Positions 8,311-17,105 of a stretch of DNA of 33,207 bases are shown in pieces. The DNA is from Rhodospirillales bacterium (lineage in GTDB: Bacteria > Pseudomonadota > Alphaproteobacteria > UBA828), in the NCBI GenBank assembly GCA_028820995.1, contig JAPPHR010000137.1:1-33207 (forward strand). Direction: 5' to 3'. The position numbers and the translations under genes are program-made. Numbering within the stretch: position 1 is the first letter of the stretch; each line of letters starts with the position of its first letter. The notes below the pieces were generated by a model. The model had not been told where the DNA came from. It saw nothing but the letters and a program-made list of their open reading frames with translations, and did no database searches.

Positions 8311-8760
8311 ATGACGAGTGTCTATCTGGATACCAGCGCGCTCATCAAGCTCTACATCAAGGAGGAGGGGACTGAGCGGATCGCCGGCATCGTAGAAGAA
8401 TCCGACGACGTGCGGCTGATCATCCTCTACCTCACACCCATCGAAGTCCGCTCGGCGATCCGCCGGCGCGAGCGTGAGGGCGATATAGCGGCGGCTGATG
8501 CAGAGCGGGTTCTCAGGCAGATCGAGGACGACTGCTCAACGCTCTTTCTGACGCAGCCGTTGTCGTCGCCAGTGATGGAGGAGGCCGCCCGCCTGATCGA
8601 CCGATACCCGCTCAGGGCTTACGACGCGCTTCAGCTTGCGGGATGCCTCGTGGTTCGCGAGGGTATGCCAGGACCGGTAACCTTCGTTTGTGCGGATACG
8701 CGTCTCTGCGACTCGGCAGGTAAGGAAGGATTGGCGGCGCTCAACCCGATAGCGCCGTGA
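8311..8760 (+). CDS. PIN-domain nuclease (VapC-like toxin)
   Basis: This 149-aa protein has the four acidic residues of the PIN fold: Asp7 in [12 protein letters not shown], Glu45 in LTPIEVRSA, Asp105 in YDALQLA and Asp129 in FVCADTRL. These bind Mg/Mn and cut RNA, usually tRNA or rRNA in VapC toxins. The length is normal. It follows the unknown 222-aa gene by eight bases, without a strong ribosome site of its own, so translation is probably coupled to the upstream gene. VapC toxins are normally silenced by a partner encoded just upstream, here apparently a non-standard one. A stand-alone PIN RNase is the alternative. Confidence 0.88.
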   Translation: MTSVYLDTSALIKLYIKEEGTERIAGIVEESDDVRLIILYLTPIEVRSAIRRREREGDIAAADAERVLRQIEDDCSTLFLTQPLSSPVMEEAARLIDRYPLRAYDALQLAGCLVVREGMPGPVTFVCADTRLCDSAGKEGLAALNPIAP

Positions 8761-8784
8761 GCCGGCCGCCAGGCCGCTCCTATT

Positions 8785-8843
8785 GTCCGGATCACCTCCT
8801 CTTCTCAGTTGCCGCGCCGGCAACGGGCGGCGACCATCCGGAC
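8785..8843. repeat. Nested inverted repeats after the PIN gene
   Basis: GTCCGGAT (8785) pairs with ATCCGGAC (8836), and inside lies GTTGCCG-CGC-CGGCAAC (8808-8824). The two dyads have almost the same centre, so a cruciform or a long branched hairpin is possible. It lies in the 221-bp gap before the peroxiredoxin gene and could end transcription from the PIN module, though no T-run follows. Confidence 0.45.
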
Positions 8844-8916
8844 TGCCGTTACTTGGGAGCCATCCCGGCGTGTTCGAGCGTCTCGCCAAATGACGAACGG
8901 GCATACATGCGGTCCC

Positions 8917-8944
8917 TTGACGATAATAATAATAGTTCTAAATT
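8917..8944 (+). promoter_or_regulatory. Likely promoter of the peroxiredoxin gene
   Basis: TTGACG (5 of 6 to the -35 consensus), 16 bases, then TAAATT lies about 40 bases upstream of the peroxiredoxin start. The spacer holds an (AAT)4 run, unusual in this GC-rich DNA. The promoter fits transcription of a single gene. Confidence 0.5.
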
Positions 8945-8981
8945 GCATCTCAGCACACAGTCTGGATCAGGAGCAAGCGAC

Positions 8982-9518
8982 ATGCGTGTACCCGAGGTGA
9001 CATTCAAGACCCGCGTCCGTGACGACAGCCTGGAAGGGCCGAACCCGTTCCGCTGGCAGGATCGGACCAGTGACGAGATCTTCTCCGGCCGCCGGGTCGT
9101 GCTCTTCGCGCTGCCGGGCGCGTTCACGCCGACCTGCAGCAGCAGCCACCTGCCCGGCTACGAAGAGCTGCACCACTGCTTCATGGACGCAGGGATCGAC
9201 GAGGTGGTCTGTCTTTCCGTCAATGACGCCTTCGTCATGTACCAGTGGGGACAGTACCAGGGTGTCGACTACGTCACCCTGCTGCCGGACGGTTGCGGCA
9301 CCTTCAGCCGCCGCATGGGCATGCTCGTGGACAAGGACAACCTCGGCTTCGGCCTGCGCAGCTGGCGCTATTCCATGCTGGTGGAGGACGGCGGGGTCAC
9401 GAAGATGTTCGTGGAGCCGGGGCTTTGCGACAACGCATCGTGTGATCCCTTCGAGGTCTCCGACGCCGAGACCATGCTCAGGTTCGTGGAGTCGCTCGCT
9501 CAGGCCAAGGCCGCCTGA
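8982..9518 (+). CDS. Peroxiredoxin, AhpC/TSA Prx5-like
   Basis: This 178-aa thiol peroxidase reduces hydrogen peroxide and organic peroxides. The peroxidatic cysteine is Cys52 in [16 protein letters not shown], the classic Prx5-group motif, with [16 protein letters not shown] after it. Further cysteines occur in [14 protein letters not shown] near residue 150 and could act in resolution. Some bacterial relatives carry a fused glutaredoxin domain, but this one ends without it. The ORF track begins at 8757, but those 75 residues cross the promoter and have no coding character; the ATG at 8982 has GGAG nine bases upstream. It is convergent with xerC and shares a hairpin with it. Confidence 0.93.
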   Translation: MRVPEVTFKTRVRDDSLEGPNPFRWQDRTSDEIFSGRRVVLFALPGAFTPTCSSSHLPGYEELHHCFMDAGIDEVVCLSVNDAFVMYQWGQYQGVDYVTLLPDGCGTFSRRMGMLVDKDNLGFGLRSWRYSMLVEDGGVTKMFVEPGLCDNASCDPFEVSDAETMLRFVESLAQAKAA

Positions 9519-9524
9519 CCACCC

Positions 9525-9564
9525 GAGCCCTGCCCCGCCGCCGGATGGCGCCAGGGCAGGGCTC
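9525..9564. terminator. Bidirectional hairpin between peroxiredoxin and xerC
   Basis: A perfect 11-base inverted repeat, GAGCCCTGCCC / GGGCAGGGCTC, with an 18-base loop fills the 45-bp gap between the convergent genes and reaches the last base of the xerC stop codon. No T-run is present. It is placed to stop transcription from both sides. Confidence 0.6.
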
Positions 9565-10523
9565 TAACCCGCGCGCGGGTGGGCTGCCGTGTAGGCGGCG
9601 AGAAGCCCGGCCTCGTCCACCTCCGTGTAGCGCTGGGTGGTCGAAAGGCTGGCGTGGCCGAGGAGTTCCTGGATCGTGCGCAGATCGCCGCCGCCTGCGA
9701 GCAGGTGGGTGGCGAAGCTGTGTCGCAGCGCGTGCGGCGTCGCCGAGGCAGGCAGACCGAGCGCGCCGCGCAGCCGCGCCATCGTCTGCTGAACCAGGCG
9801 GGGTTGCAGCCGCTTGCCGCGCACGCCGACGAAGAGGGGATCGCCCGGCTCCAGCCGGTGCGGACAGGCGGCGAGGTATTCGGCGACCGCCGCGGCCACG
9901 ACAGGCAGCACCGGAACCACCCTCTGTTTGTTGCCCTTGCCGGTAATCATCAGGCTGTGGACCTTGGCGTCGGCCGCGGGCGCGTCCGCGCGGTCGAGGC
10001 CCAGCGCCTCGCCGATGCGCAAACCGCAGCCGTAGAGCAGCAGCAGCACCGCGGCATCCCGGCGGGCGATCCAGTCGGGCGGGCCGGCGTTCAGTGCCTC
10101 AAGACCCACGACCGCCTTGGCCTGCCCCTCGGTCAGCGGCCGGGGCACGGCGCGCGGCGTGCGTGGCGCCCGCACCAGCGAGAGCGCCGAGGAGACGGGA
10201 ACGCCCTCGCGCTCGAGGTGGCGGAAGAATACCCGAACCGCCGACAGGGCCCGCGCCGTCGAGGTGCGTGCCAGGCCTTCCGCCGCCCGGCGCGCGAGCC
10301 AGGCGCGCAGGTCGCGCACGGTGAGGCTGCCGAGCGCCGCAAGGTCGGGCGCCGCGCCCCGGTGCTCCGCGAGGAAACGCATGAAGTCGTGGAGGTCGCG
10401 CCGGTAGGCGGCGATCGTGTGGTCGGAGCGCCGGCGTTCGTCGGCGAGGCGGGCGAGCCAGGTCTCGACCGCCGTGGCGAGGTCGGCGGCGGCCGGTGTC
10501 GGCCCGCGCGCCGGCGCACTCAT
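9564..10523 (-). CDS. xerC: Tyrosine recombinase XerC
   Basis: This 319-aa site-specific recombinase would work with XerD at dif to resolve chromosome dimers. The catalytic residues are visible: Arg in [11 protein letters not shown], Lys in ITGKGNKQR, His-x-x-Arg in [13 protein letters not shown], His in [13 protein letters not shown] and the nucleophile Tyr in the same segment. The N-terminal SAM-like domain ([19 protein letters not shown]) is complete. Its ATG overlaps the fsa stop codon as ATGA, so the two are translationally coupled. The length and the fsa partner fit a housekeeping XerC, not a phage integrase. Confidence 0.93.
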   Translation of the reverse strand: MSAPARGPTPAAADLATAVETWLARLADERRRSDHTIAAYRRDLHDFMRFLAEHRGAAPDLAALGSLTVRDLRAWLARRAAEGLARTSTARALSAVRVFFRHLEREGVPVSSALSLVRAPRTPRAVPRPLTEGQAKAVVGLEALNAGPPDWIARRDAAVLLLLYGCGLRIGEALGLDRADAPAADAKVHSLMITGKGNKQRVVPVLPVVAAAVAEYLAACPHRLEPGDPLFVGVRGKRLQPRLVQQTMARLRGALGLPASATPHALRHSFATHLLAGGGDLRTIQELLGHASLSTTQRYTEVDEAGLLAAYTAAHPRAG

Positions 10524-11182
10524 GAGAGGATCGACTGGCCCGTCTTCTGCCAGTCGGCGAGGAAGGCGTCGAGCCCCTTGTCGGTGAGCGGGTGGCTCGC
10601 GAGCTTGCGCAGCACCGCCGGCGGCACCGTCGCCACGTCGGCGCCGAGCCTCGCGGCTTCGACGACGTGGAGCGGGTGGCGGATCGAGGCAACCAGGACC
10701 TCGGTCGCGATGGTATCGGGGTAGGCGCGGTAGATCGTTACGATCTCGCGAATCAGGCCCATCCCGTCCTGGCTGATATCGTCGAGCCGGCCCACGAAGG
10801 GCGAGATGAAGGCGGCGCCCGCCTTGGCCGCCAGCAACGCCTGGGAGGGCGAGAAGCAGAGCGTGACGTTGACCTTGGTGCCGCCCTGGCTGAGCGCGCG
10901 GCAGGCCTTGAGGCCATCCCAGGTGAGCGGCACCTTGACCGCGACGTTGGGCGCGATGGCGGCGAGCTTGCGGCCTTCGGAAAGCATGGTCTCGGCATCG
11001 GTCGCGGTGACCTCGGCGCTGACGGGGCCCGGCACGACGCCGCAGATGTTCCGGATCACCTCGAAGAAGTCGCCGCCGGACTTGGCGATGAGCGAGGGAT
11101 TGGTGGTCACACCGTCGAGCAAACCGGTCGCCGCGAGATCCTCGATCTCGGCGATGTCCGCCGTGTCTACGAAAAACTTCAT
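10520..11182 (-). CDS. fsa: Fructose-6-phosphate aldolase / transaldolase-like protein (TalC/FSA)
   Basis: This 220-aa class I aldolase has the short-transaldolase form. [26 protein letters not shown], the Schiff-base lysine in [15 protein letters not shown] and [16 protein letters not shown] are all family signatures, and the length matches FSA/TalC (about 215-220). It would move or release a dihydroxyacetone unit in the pentose phosphate route. The ORF track extends to 11359, but the MKFFVDT start at 11182 is standard. It overlaps xerC by four bases and is divergent from priA over 155 bp. Whether it is a true transaldolase or an F6P aldolase cannot be told. Confidence 0.93.
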   Translation of the reverse strand: MKFFVDTADIAEIEDLAATGLLDGVTTNPSLIAKSGGDFFEVIRNICGVVPGPVSAEVTATDAETMLSEGRKLAAIAPNVAVKVPLTWDGLKACRALSQGGTKVNVTLCFSPSQALLAAKAGAAFISPFVGRLDDISQDGMGLIREIVTIYRAYPDTIATEVLVASIRHPLHVVEAARLGADVATVPPAVLRKLASHPLTDKGLDAFLADWQKTGQSILS

Positions 11183-11337
11183 GGCGCCGCTCCGTCCGAG
11201 ACCCTTCGCCCTGCGCCGGCCTGTCGAGTCATCGGGCTGGACGCCGTCGCAGGAGTGATGCAGGACGTGAGCATGACCGCAGCATCCACGACTCGACTCG
11301 GCTCCGGGCCGGCGGCTGACGCGGGCGGCCTCATAGC

Positions 11338-13599
11338 ATGTCCCGCGCGCCGTTGCCATTCCGGCGCTGCGGACCGGGTGCCGTGAGCCGATCCGTCGGA
11401 GGCGAGGGAGGGGGCGCGTCTGCGTCTTCGCTCGTGGCGGTTCTGCTGCCGCTGCCGCTCGACCGCGCTTACGACTACGCCGTGCCGGACGAGCTCGCCG
11501 CCGCCATCGCGCCCGGCTCCTTCGTCCGCGTGCCGCTCGGCCGGGTGGAGCGCATCGGCGTGGTCTGGGGCGAGGGCGAAGGCGACGTCGAGCCGGCCCG
11601 GCTCAAGCCGGTGACGGCGGTGCAGGAGGCGCCGCCGATGACCGAGCCGCTCCGCCGCCTGGTCGATTGGGTCGCCGACTACACGCTCGCGCAGAGGGGC
11701 GCCGTTCTTCGCATGGCGATGAGCGTGCCCGGTGCGCTCGAACCTGCGCCGGTCCGGACCGCCTACCGGCTGGGGCAAGGTGAGCCGCCGCGGATGACCG
11801 AAGCGCGGACCCGCGTGATCGCCGTGCTGCAGGACGGGCCGCCGCGTACCGCGACCGAAATCGAGCGCGAGGCCGGCGTGAGCGCCGGTGTGGTGCGCGG
11901 ACTGGAAGCGCTCGGCGCGTTGGAGGCGGTCACGATGCGCGAGGTGGCAACCTTCGATCGACCCGACACGCACGGCGCCGGCCCGATCCTGTCCGCCGCG
12001 CAGGCGGGTGCCGCCCAATCGTTGAGGAGCGCCGCCGCCGCAGGGAATTTCTCGGTCACCGTGCTCGACGGCGTGACCGGCGCCGGCAAGACGGAGGTCT
12101 ATTTCGAGGCCATCGCCGCCGCGCTCGATGCGGGCCATCAGGTGCTGGTGCTGCTGCCGGAGATCGCGCTCAGCGCCCAATGGCTCGCACGCTTTCGCGC
12201 GCGCTTCGGCACAGCGCCTGCCGTCTGGCATTCCGAGCTCGGCACGCGCCGGCGGCGCGAGACCTGGCGCGCCGTTGCCGAGGGCCGGGCGCGGGTCGTG
12301 GTCGGCGCACGGTCCGCGCTCTGGCTGCCCTTCCGCCCGCTCGGCTTGATCGTCGTCGATGAGGAGCACGACACCGCCTTCAAGCAGGAGGACGGCGTCG
12401 TCTATCACGCCCGCGACATGGCGGTCGTGCGCGCACGCCTGGAGGGCTGCCCTGCCGTGCTGGTGTCCGCCACGCCGTCGCTCGAGACGGTCGTGAATGT
12501 CGAGAGGAGCCGCTACGGCAGCGTCCAGTTGCCCGACCGCCACGGCGGCGCGCGGCTGCCGGCGATCGAGACCGTCGATCTGCGCGAGACGCCGCCGGAA
12601 CGAGGCACGTGGCTCGCCCCCGCCTTGCGTTCGGCTCTCGCCGAGACACTGGATGCCGGCGAGCAGGCCCTGCTCTTCCTCAACCGCAGGGGATACGCGC
12701 CGCTCACGCTTTGCCGCGCCTGCGGTCATCGCTTCCACTGCCCGAACTGCAGCGCCTGGCTGGTGGAGCACCGCTTCTCCGGCACGCTCGACTGCCATCA
12801 TTGCGGCTTCCGCGTTGCCCAGCCCGAGGCCTGCCCGGCGTGCGGGGAAGAGGGAAGCTTCGCGGCCTGCGGGCCGGGGGTCGAGCGGCTCGCGGAAGAG
12901 GTGGACGGCGCCTTCCCCGGCGCCCGCTGGGCGGTGCTCACCAGCGACACGGTGCAGCGACCCAGCCAGGTCCAGGACCTGGTCGATGCCATCGCGGCCC
13001 GCGAGATCGACGTGCTGATCGGCACGCAGATGGTGGCCAAGGGGCATCACTTCCCGCAGCTCACCCTGGTGGGCGTTGTCGATGCCGACTTGGGGCTCGC
13101 CGGCGGCGACATGCGGGCGGCCGAGCGCACCTATCAGCTGCTCCACCAGGTGGGCGGGCGCGCCGGGCGCGGCGGACGCCCCGGCCGGGTCGTGCTCCAG
13201 ACCTATGCCGCCGAGCACCCGGTCATCGCGGCGCTCGCCGCAGGCGACCGCGATTCATTCATGGCGCGGGAGGCGGCGGCGCGCGAGGCCCATGGCCTGC
13301 CGCCCTTCGGCCGCCTCGTGGCGGTGATCGCGTCCGGCCCAGGCGAGACCGAGACGCAGCGTGCCGCCTCCGCCCTTGCCCGCGCTGCCCGTGCCGAGGA
13401 GAAGAGCCTCGGAATCCAGGTGCTGGGCCCGGCGCCGGCGCCGCTCAGGCTGCTGCGCGGGCGTCATCGCTTCCGCCTCCTCTTCAAGGCGCCGCGCGGT
13501 GCGCTGCTGCAGCCCCATATGCGGCGCTGGCTGGCGGCCCTCGACCGGCGCACGCGCGCCCGCCTCCAGGTGGACATCGACCCCCACAGCTTCATGTGA
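11338..13599 (+). CDS. priA: Primosomal protein N' (replication restart helicase PriA)
   Basis: This 753-aa superfamily 2 helicase restarts stalled replication forks. Walker [10 protein letters not shown] lies near residue 245 and the DEEH box VVDEEHD near 341. Eight cysteines in four CxxC pairs ([13 protein letters not shown] and [17 protein letters not shown], about 459-505) make the two-zinc insertion typical of PriA, and [14 protein letters not shown] is motif VI. The N-terminal domain ([16 protein letters not shown]) binds the 3' end of the leading strand. The ATG at 11338 is accepted although the first 30 residues are weakly conserved; GTG codons a little downstream are alternatives. 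It is divergent from fsa-xerC. The usual neighbour in many relatives, atpH, is absent. Confidence 0.96.
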   Translation: MSRAPLPFRRCGPGAVSRSVGGEGGGASASSLVAVLLPLPLDRAYDYAVPDELAAAIAPGSFVRVPLGRVERIGVVWGEGEGDVEPARLKPVTAVQEAPPMTEPLRRLVDWVADYTLAQRGAVLRMAMSVPGALEPAPVRTAYRLGQGEPPRMTEARTRVIAVLQDGPPRTATEIEREAGVSAGVVRGLEALGALEAVTMREVATFDRPDTHGAGPILSAAQAGAAQSLRSAAAAGNFSVTVLDGVTGAGKTEVYFEAIAAALDAGHQVLVLLPEIALSAQWLARFRARFGTAPAVWHSELGTRRRRETWRAVAEGRARVVVGARSALWLPFRPLGLIVVDEEHDTAFKQEDGVVYHARDMAVVRARLEGCPAVLVSATPSLETVVNVERSRYGSVQLPDRHGGARLPAIETVDLRETPPERGTWLAPALRSALAETLDAGEQALLFLNRRGYAPLTLCRACGHRFHCPNCSAWLVEHRFSGTLDCHHCGFRVAQPEACPACGEEGSFAACGPGVERLAEEVDGAFPGARWAVLTSDTVQRPSQVQDLVDAIAAREIDVLIGTQMVAKGHHFPQLTLVGVVDADLGLAGGDMRAAERTYQLLHQVGGRAGRGGRPGRVVLQTYAAEHPVIAALAAGDRDSFMAREAAAREAHGLPPFGRLVAVIASGPGETETQRAASALARAARAEEKSLGIQVLGPAPAPLRLLRGRHRFRLLFKAPRGALLQPHMRRWLAALDRRTRARLQVDIDPHSFM

Positions 13600-13611
13600 C
13601 CCGCGCTCACC

Positions 13612-13640
13612 GTGACTCGTTCCCGCGCCTTTGCTAGGGT
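13612..13640 (+). promoter_or_regulatory. Possible promoter of the DUF3891 gene
   Basis: GTGACT, 17 bases, then TAGGGT, with TTTGC before it, resembles housekeeping promoters of high-GC alphaproteobacteria. It lies just after priA and about 50 bases before the start codon at 13691. Confidence 0.4.
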
Positions 13641-13690
13641 CGCACGGGCTTTACCGCCGTTGCGGCCTGTGGGAGCGCAGGGGGGACGCC

Positions 13691-14521
13691 ATGATTATCC
13701 AGACGCAGGCTGAGGAGCGGCCGGACGGCGCCCGCTTCGCCATCACCCTCGACGAGCACCTCCAATTGGTGACTCAGTTCGCCGAGAACTTCGGCAACGA
13801 TGACTTCGCGCGGCCGGAGCCCCGTGATTACTTCATTTACGCCTGCCGCTGGCACGACAAGGGCTGGAAGGACCTGGACGACAACCCGCCGCTCGATCCC
13901 AGGACCGGCCTCCCCTACAACCTGGTGGAGACGCCGATCCCCATCATCACGCTGACCGGCTGCCGCTCGCCCGAATACAATGAAGCGCACCACGCCTATT
14001 GCGGGCTGCTGGACAGCATGCACATCTGGGGGCTCTACAACGGGCGCTACGGCCTCTCGGACAAGGTGCTGATCGACATCGTGCCGGAGGAGCACCGCCT
14101 CGCCGCCGACACCATGCTGAACACCGAGCGCCAGCGCCAGGAGCGACTCACCGCCGTGCTGCAGGACGATCCCGATACCGCACCCTGGGTCGAGCACGAG
14201 CGCCTCTTCGCCAACTACAAGGCGCTGCAGTTCTTCGACACCTTCGCCCTCTACTTCAACTGCGTGCACCCGGAAGGGCGCGGCGAGAGCACGTTCGAGA
14301 ACGTGCCGCGCGGCGTCGAAGACGATGTCAGCATCGAGGTGCGCGCGCTGGGCGACGGCGTCTACAGCCTCGACCCCTATCCCTTCCGCGACGACGGGCT
14401 GGAGGTCTCGTTCACCGGCCGCCATCTCGCGCCCTTCGGCATCGACGACAAGCCCGACATGGCCGCGGTGATGCGGGGGACCCCGCGCGAGCGCCAGAGC
14501 GCCCGGCTGGTCGCAGCCTGA
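13691..14521 (+). CDS. DUF3891 family protein
   Basis: This 276-aa cytosolic protein resembles the DUF3891 family, whose function is unknown. The marks are LDEHLQLVTQFAENFGND near the start, the metal-site-like ACRWHDKGWKDLD around residues 50-62, the LDPRTGLPYNL turn, and EAHHAYCGLLDSMH near 100-113. The histidine and aspartate pattern suggests an all-helical metal-dependent hydrolase of HD type, but this is inference. The ATG at 13691 has a GGGGGGA ribosome site; the track start at 13631 runs through the putative promoter. The VOC gene follows 33 bases later and may share the transcript. Confidence 0.75.
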   Translation: MIIQTQAEERPDGARFAITLDEHLQLVTQFAENFGNDDFARPEPRDYFIYACRWHDKGWKDLDDNPPLDPRTGLPYNLVETPIPIITLTGCRSPEYNEAHHAYCGLLDSMHIWGLYNGRYGLSDKVLIDIVPEEHRLAADTMLNTERQRQERLTAVLQDDPDTAPWVEHERLFANYKALQFFDTFALYFNCVHPEGRGESTFENVPRGVEDDVSIEVRALGDGVYSLDPYPFRDDGLEVSFTGRHLAPFGIDDKPDMAAVMRGTPRERQSARLVAA

Positions 14522-14554
14522 ACGCCGCGCCGCTCGCGTCCGAGGTCCTGAACC

Positions 14555-15067
14555 GTGCCAGCTTCCGCACGCGCTAGTCCCGTCGAAGTGCTCGGACTGG
14601 ACCATGTCGTGCTCCGGGTCGCCGACATCGACGCCTCGCTGGAGTGGTATCGGCGGGTGCTCGGCTGCACCGTCGAGCGGCGGATCGAGAGCTTCGGGCT
14701 CTACCAGCTGCGCGCAGGCGCGAACCTGATCGATCTCGTCCCCGTGGCCAGCAAGGCCGGCAAGCCGGGCGGCGGCGCACCGGGCAAGACGCGGCGCAAC
14801 ATGGAGCATTTCGCCCTCAAGCTCGCGGCCTTCGACGAGACGAAGCTCCGCCGCTACCTCAAGCGGCGCGGTATAGACGCCGGCGAGACGGCACGGCGCT
14901 ACGGCGCGGACGGCCACGGGCCCTCGCTCTACCTCACGGACCCGGACGGCAACACGGTCGAGCTCAAGGGGCCGCCGGATGCGGACCAGAGCGAGAGGGT
15001 TGCCGACGCCGAGTACCCGGCCCGCTCGCGGAGAAGGGCGGCAGCCAAACGGAGTGTTCAGGCATGA
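14555..15067 (+). CDS. VOC superfamily (glyoxalase/bleomycin-resistance fold) protein
   Basis: This 170-aa protein has one vicinal-oxygen-chelate module pair: GLDHVVLRVADIDASLEWYRRVLG at the start and GPSLYLTDPDGNTVELKGP near residue 125-143. The His in LDHV, the His in MEHFAL and the Glu in VELKG are in the positions of VOC metal ligands. The start codon is GTG with GAGG upstream. The C-terminal tail is basic (SRRRAAAKRS). The stop overlaps the dehydrogenase start as ATGA, which implies a joint operon. VOC proteins act on many substrates (glyoxal adducts, catechols, antibiotics) and nothing here fixes the choice. Confidence 0.85.
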   Translation: MPASARASPVEVLGLDHVVLRVADIDASLEWYRRVLGCTVERRIESFGLYQLRAGANLIDLVPVASKAGKPGGGAPGKTRRNMEHFALKLAAFDETKLRRYLKRRGIDAGETARRYGADGHGPSLYLTDPDGNTVELKGPPDADQSERVADAEYPARSRRRAAAKRSVQA

Positions 15068-16110
15068 AGGCGGTCGTCATTCACCGTCACGGCGGACCGG
15101 AAGAGCTCGTCTACGAAGACATCGAGACTCCGGCGGTCGGGCCCGAGGACGTCCTGATCAACCTCGAGACGGTCGGCCTCAATCACTTCGACCTCGACGT
15201 GTGCGACGGTATTTCGGGCTATCTGAGCCTCGACATGCCGCACATCCTGGGCGTCGAGGGCGCAGGCACGGTCGCCGAAGTGGGTTCCTCGGTGACCGCA
15301 TACCGCCCCGGCGACAGGGTGATGCCCTTCCTCACCATCACGTCGGGCCTCTGCCGGCACAAGGTATGCAACTGCGCGCTGGGAATGGACAACATCTGCC
15401 TCGACTTCGAGAAGCTGGGCGTGACCTGCTGGGGCACCTACGCCGAATACGTGAAGGTCTCGCACCACAACGTGATCCGCATTCCAGACGGCGTTCCGGC
15501 GCTGGATGCGGCGGCGGGCCAGGTCGCCTTCGCCACCGCGTGGGAGCTGGTGGTCAAGAAGGCGCAGGTGCGCCAGGGCGAGGACGTGCTCGTCAACGCC
15601 GCCGGCAGCGGCGTCGGCTCGGCCGCGATCCAGTGTGCTCGCGTGGCCGGCGCGCGGGTGATCGCCACCGCCGGCTCCGACGAGAAGCTCGCGCGCGCCC
15701 GCCAATTGGGCGCCGACGACGTCATCAACTATAACGAGGCCCCGGCGATCGGCGAGGCGGTGCGCGATCTCACCGATGGACGCGGAGTCGATGTCTGTAT
15801 CGAGATGGTGGGCGGATCGGTGCTGCAGCAGAGCCTGGATGCGCTCGCGCTTAACGGGCGGCTGGCCACCTGCGGCGCGCACGCGGGCGAGAAGGTCGAG
15901 ATCGACATGATCGAGTTCTTCCGCAAGCAGATCACGATGACGAGCTGCCATTTCGCGCCCAAGTCCACCAACCACGAGGTCCTGCGCCTGATGGAGCAGG
16001 GCAAGCTGAGACCGGTGATCGGTGAGGTCATGCCGTTGTCCGACATGCGCACCGCACACGAGCGCCTTGCCGATCGCGCCGTCTTCGGCAAGATCGTGCT
16101 TGAGGTATAG
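15064..16110 (+). CDS. Medium-chain dehydrogenase/reductase (zinc-type alcohol dehydrogenase family)
   Basis: This 348-aa NAD(P)-dependent oxidoreductase has the GroES-like N-terminal domain (PEDVLINLETVGLNHFDLDV) and a Rossmann domain with VNAAGSGVGSAAIQCARVAGARVIATAG around 180-205. A cysteine cluster CRHKVCNCALGMDNIC near 98-113 fits a structural zinc site. The normally catalytic GHE segment reads LGVEGAG, so the usual catalytic-zinc histidine is missing there and the enzyme may be of the quinone-oxidoreductase-like kind. The start overlaps the VOC stop by four bases; the track start at 14644 is a read-through of the VOC frame. The ABC-like gene follows 11 bases later. The substrate is unknown. 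Confidence 0.9.
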   Translation: MKAVVIHRHGGPEELVYEDIETPAVGPEDVLINLETVGLNHFDLDVCDGISGYLSLDMPHILGVEGAGTVAEVGSSVTAYRPGDRVMPFLTITSGLCRHKVCNCALGMDNICLDFEKLGVTCWGTYAEYVKVSHHNVIRIPDGVPALDAAAGQVAFATAWELVVKKAQVRQGEDVLVNAAGSGVGSAAIQCARVAGARVIATAGSDEKLARARQLGADDVINYNEAPAIGEAVRDLTDGRGVDVCIEMVGGSVLQQSLDALALNGRLATCGAHAGEKVEIDMIEFFRKQITMTSCHFAPKSTNHEVLRLMEQGKLRPVIGEVMPLSDMRTAHERLADRAVFGKIVLEV

Positions 16111-16121
16111 CGAGGGAGCGT

Positions 16122-17105
16122 ATGGCCGAACTGGAATTGCGCGAGGTCGACCGCTGGCACCACCGGCGCGTCGTTCTCGACGGACTCAGCTTCAAGGCGC
16201 CGTCAGGGCGCATCACGGCGCTTCTGGGCGACGAGGAGTCGGGGTGCGTGGCGGCGCTCAAGGTCATCGCCGGGATCGAGAAGGCGCAAGGCGGCTCCAT
16301 CCTGATCGACGGCGAGGACGTGGGCCGAGACAAGGAGGGCGTGCGCGAAGCGGCGACGGTGTTCCGCAGCGCAGCCCTGATGCCGCACAAGACGGCTCTC
16401 GAGAACATCGCCTACCCGCTCCGGATCGCGCGCTTCGACCGGCAGACGATCGAGGAACGCGTGCTTGCGGTTGCCGAGCACTTCGGCCTCATGGACGTGC
16501 TGACCGAGCGGCCGAAGAGGCTGACCGACGTTCAGTGCTATCAGATCGGCCTTGCTCGCGCGCTCGTGCGCGACCCTGGGGTCTACCTCTTCGAACTGCC
16601 GCCGGAGGAGGACAGGGGTATCCGCGAGCTCGCGATCAGCGAGATGCAGCGGCTCAGGGACGAGTTCGGCCGCACCGTGGTCTACGCCGCCGGCACCGTC
16701 GAGGCTGTGCGCGACCTGGCCGACTGGGTCGTCGTGCTCCACGAGGGGCGCAGGCTGCAGATGGGACGCCCGGAGCGCATCGCCCAGTGGCCCGCTTCTC
16801 GCCGGGTCGCAAGGCTCTTCGGCGCCAGGCTCCGGGCCGCGCGCGTGAAGGAGAAGGGCAGGGACTCGGTCACGGTCACTCTCAAGGACGGCGCCATCCT
16901 CACGCTCCCCTGCGAGAGCGACGAGGCGGCGGCAGGCGAACGCGCCACCCTCGCCATCTGGCCGGAGCACATCGGCCGTGACGGCGAGAAGGCGGTTTAT
17001 CCGCCCGAGCACTGCTACCTGTTCAGCGAGCGCGGGCACCTGGTGCTGGGGCCGCATGGACTGCCGCCGAAGCCCAAGAAGAAGAGCACCCGCCGCCGTC
17101 GGTGA
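16122..17105 (+). CDS. ABC transporter ATPase-like protein with all catalytic motifs degenerate
   Basis: This 327-aa protein has the full layout of a MalK/UgpC-type sugar-transport ATPase: nucleotide-binding domain (1-235), then a TOBE-like domain ending in LAIWPEHIG, then a basic tail KPKKKSTRRRR. Yet each motif is altered. Walker A reads GDEESGCVA (36-44) with no Lys or Ser/Thr; the Q-loop Gln is Arg82; the signature LSGGQ is LTDVQ (134-138); Walker B ends FEL (Asp to Glu158, catalytic Glu to Leu159); the switch His is Ala190 in YAAG. Conserved scaffold pieces such as LMPHKTALENIAYPL and GLARALVRDP remain, and the frame is intact, so this is a pseudoenzyme and not a decayed gene. No permease or binding protein is nearby. 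It likely shares an operon with the dehydrogenase upstream. Confidence 0.88.
   Translation: MAELELREVDRWHHRRVVLDGLSFKAPSGRITALLGDEESGCVAALKVIAGIEKAQGGSILIDGEDVGRDKEGVREAATVFRSAALMPHKTALENIAYPLRIARFDRQTIEERVLAVAEHFGLMDVLTERPKRLTDVQCYQIGLARALVRDPGVYLFELPPEEDRGIRELAISEMQRLRDEFGRTVVYAAGTVEAVRDLADWVVVLHEGRRLQMGRPERIAQWPASRRVARLFGARLRAARVKEKGRDSVTVTLKDGAILTLPCESDEAAAGERATLAIWPEHIGRDGEKAVYPPEHCYLFSERGHLVLGPHGLPPKPKKKSTRRRR

Noticed and set aside
8757-8981. 75-residue N-terminal extension of the peroxiredoxin
   Set aside because: It covers the nested hairpins and the probable promoter, and lacks coding character.
9564-10523. Tyrosine recombinase as a prophage integrase
   Set aside because: It is translationally coupled to fsa beside priA, a housekeeping context, has XerC length and motifs, and lies 14 kb from the phage genes.
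11179-13218. 679-aa minus-strand ORF opposite priA
   Set aside because: It is an antisense shadow of priA with biased Arg/His/Ala content and no family motif.
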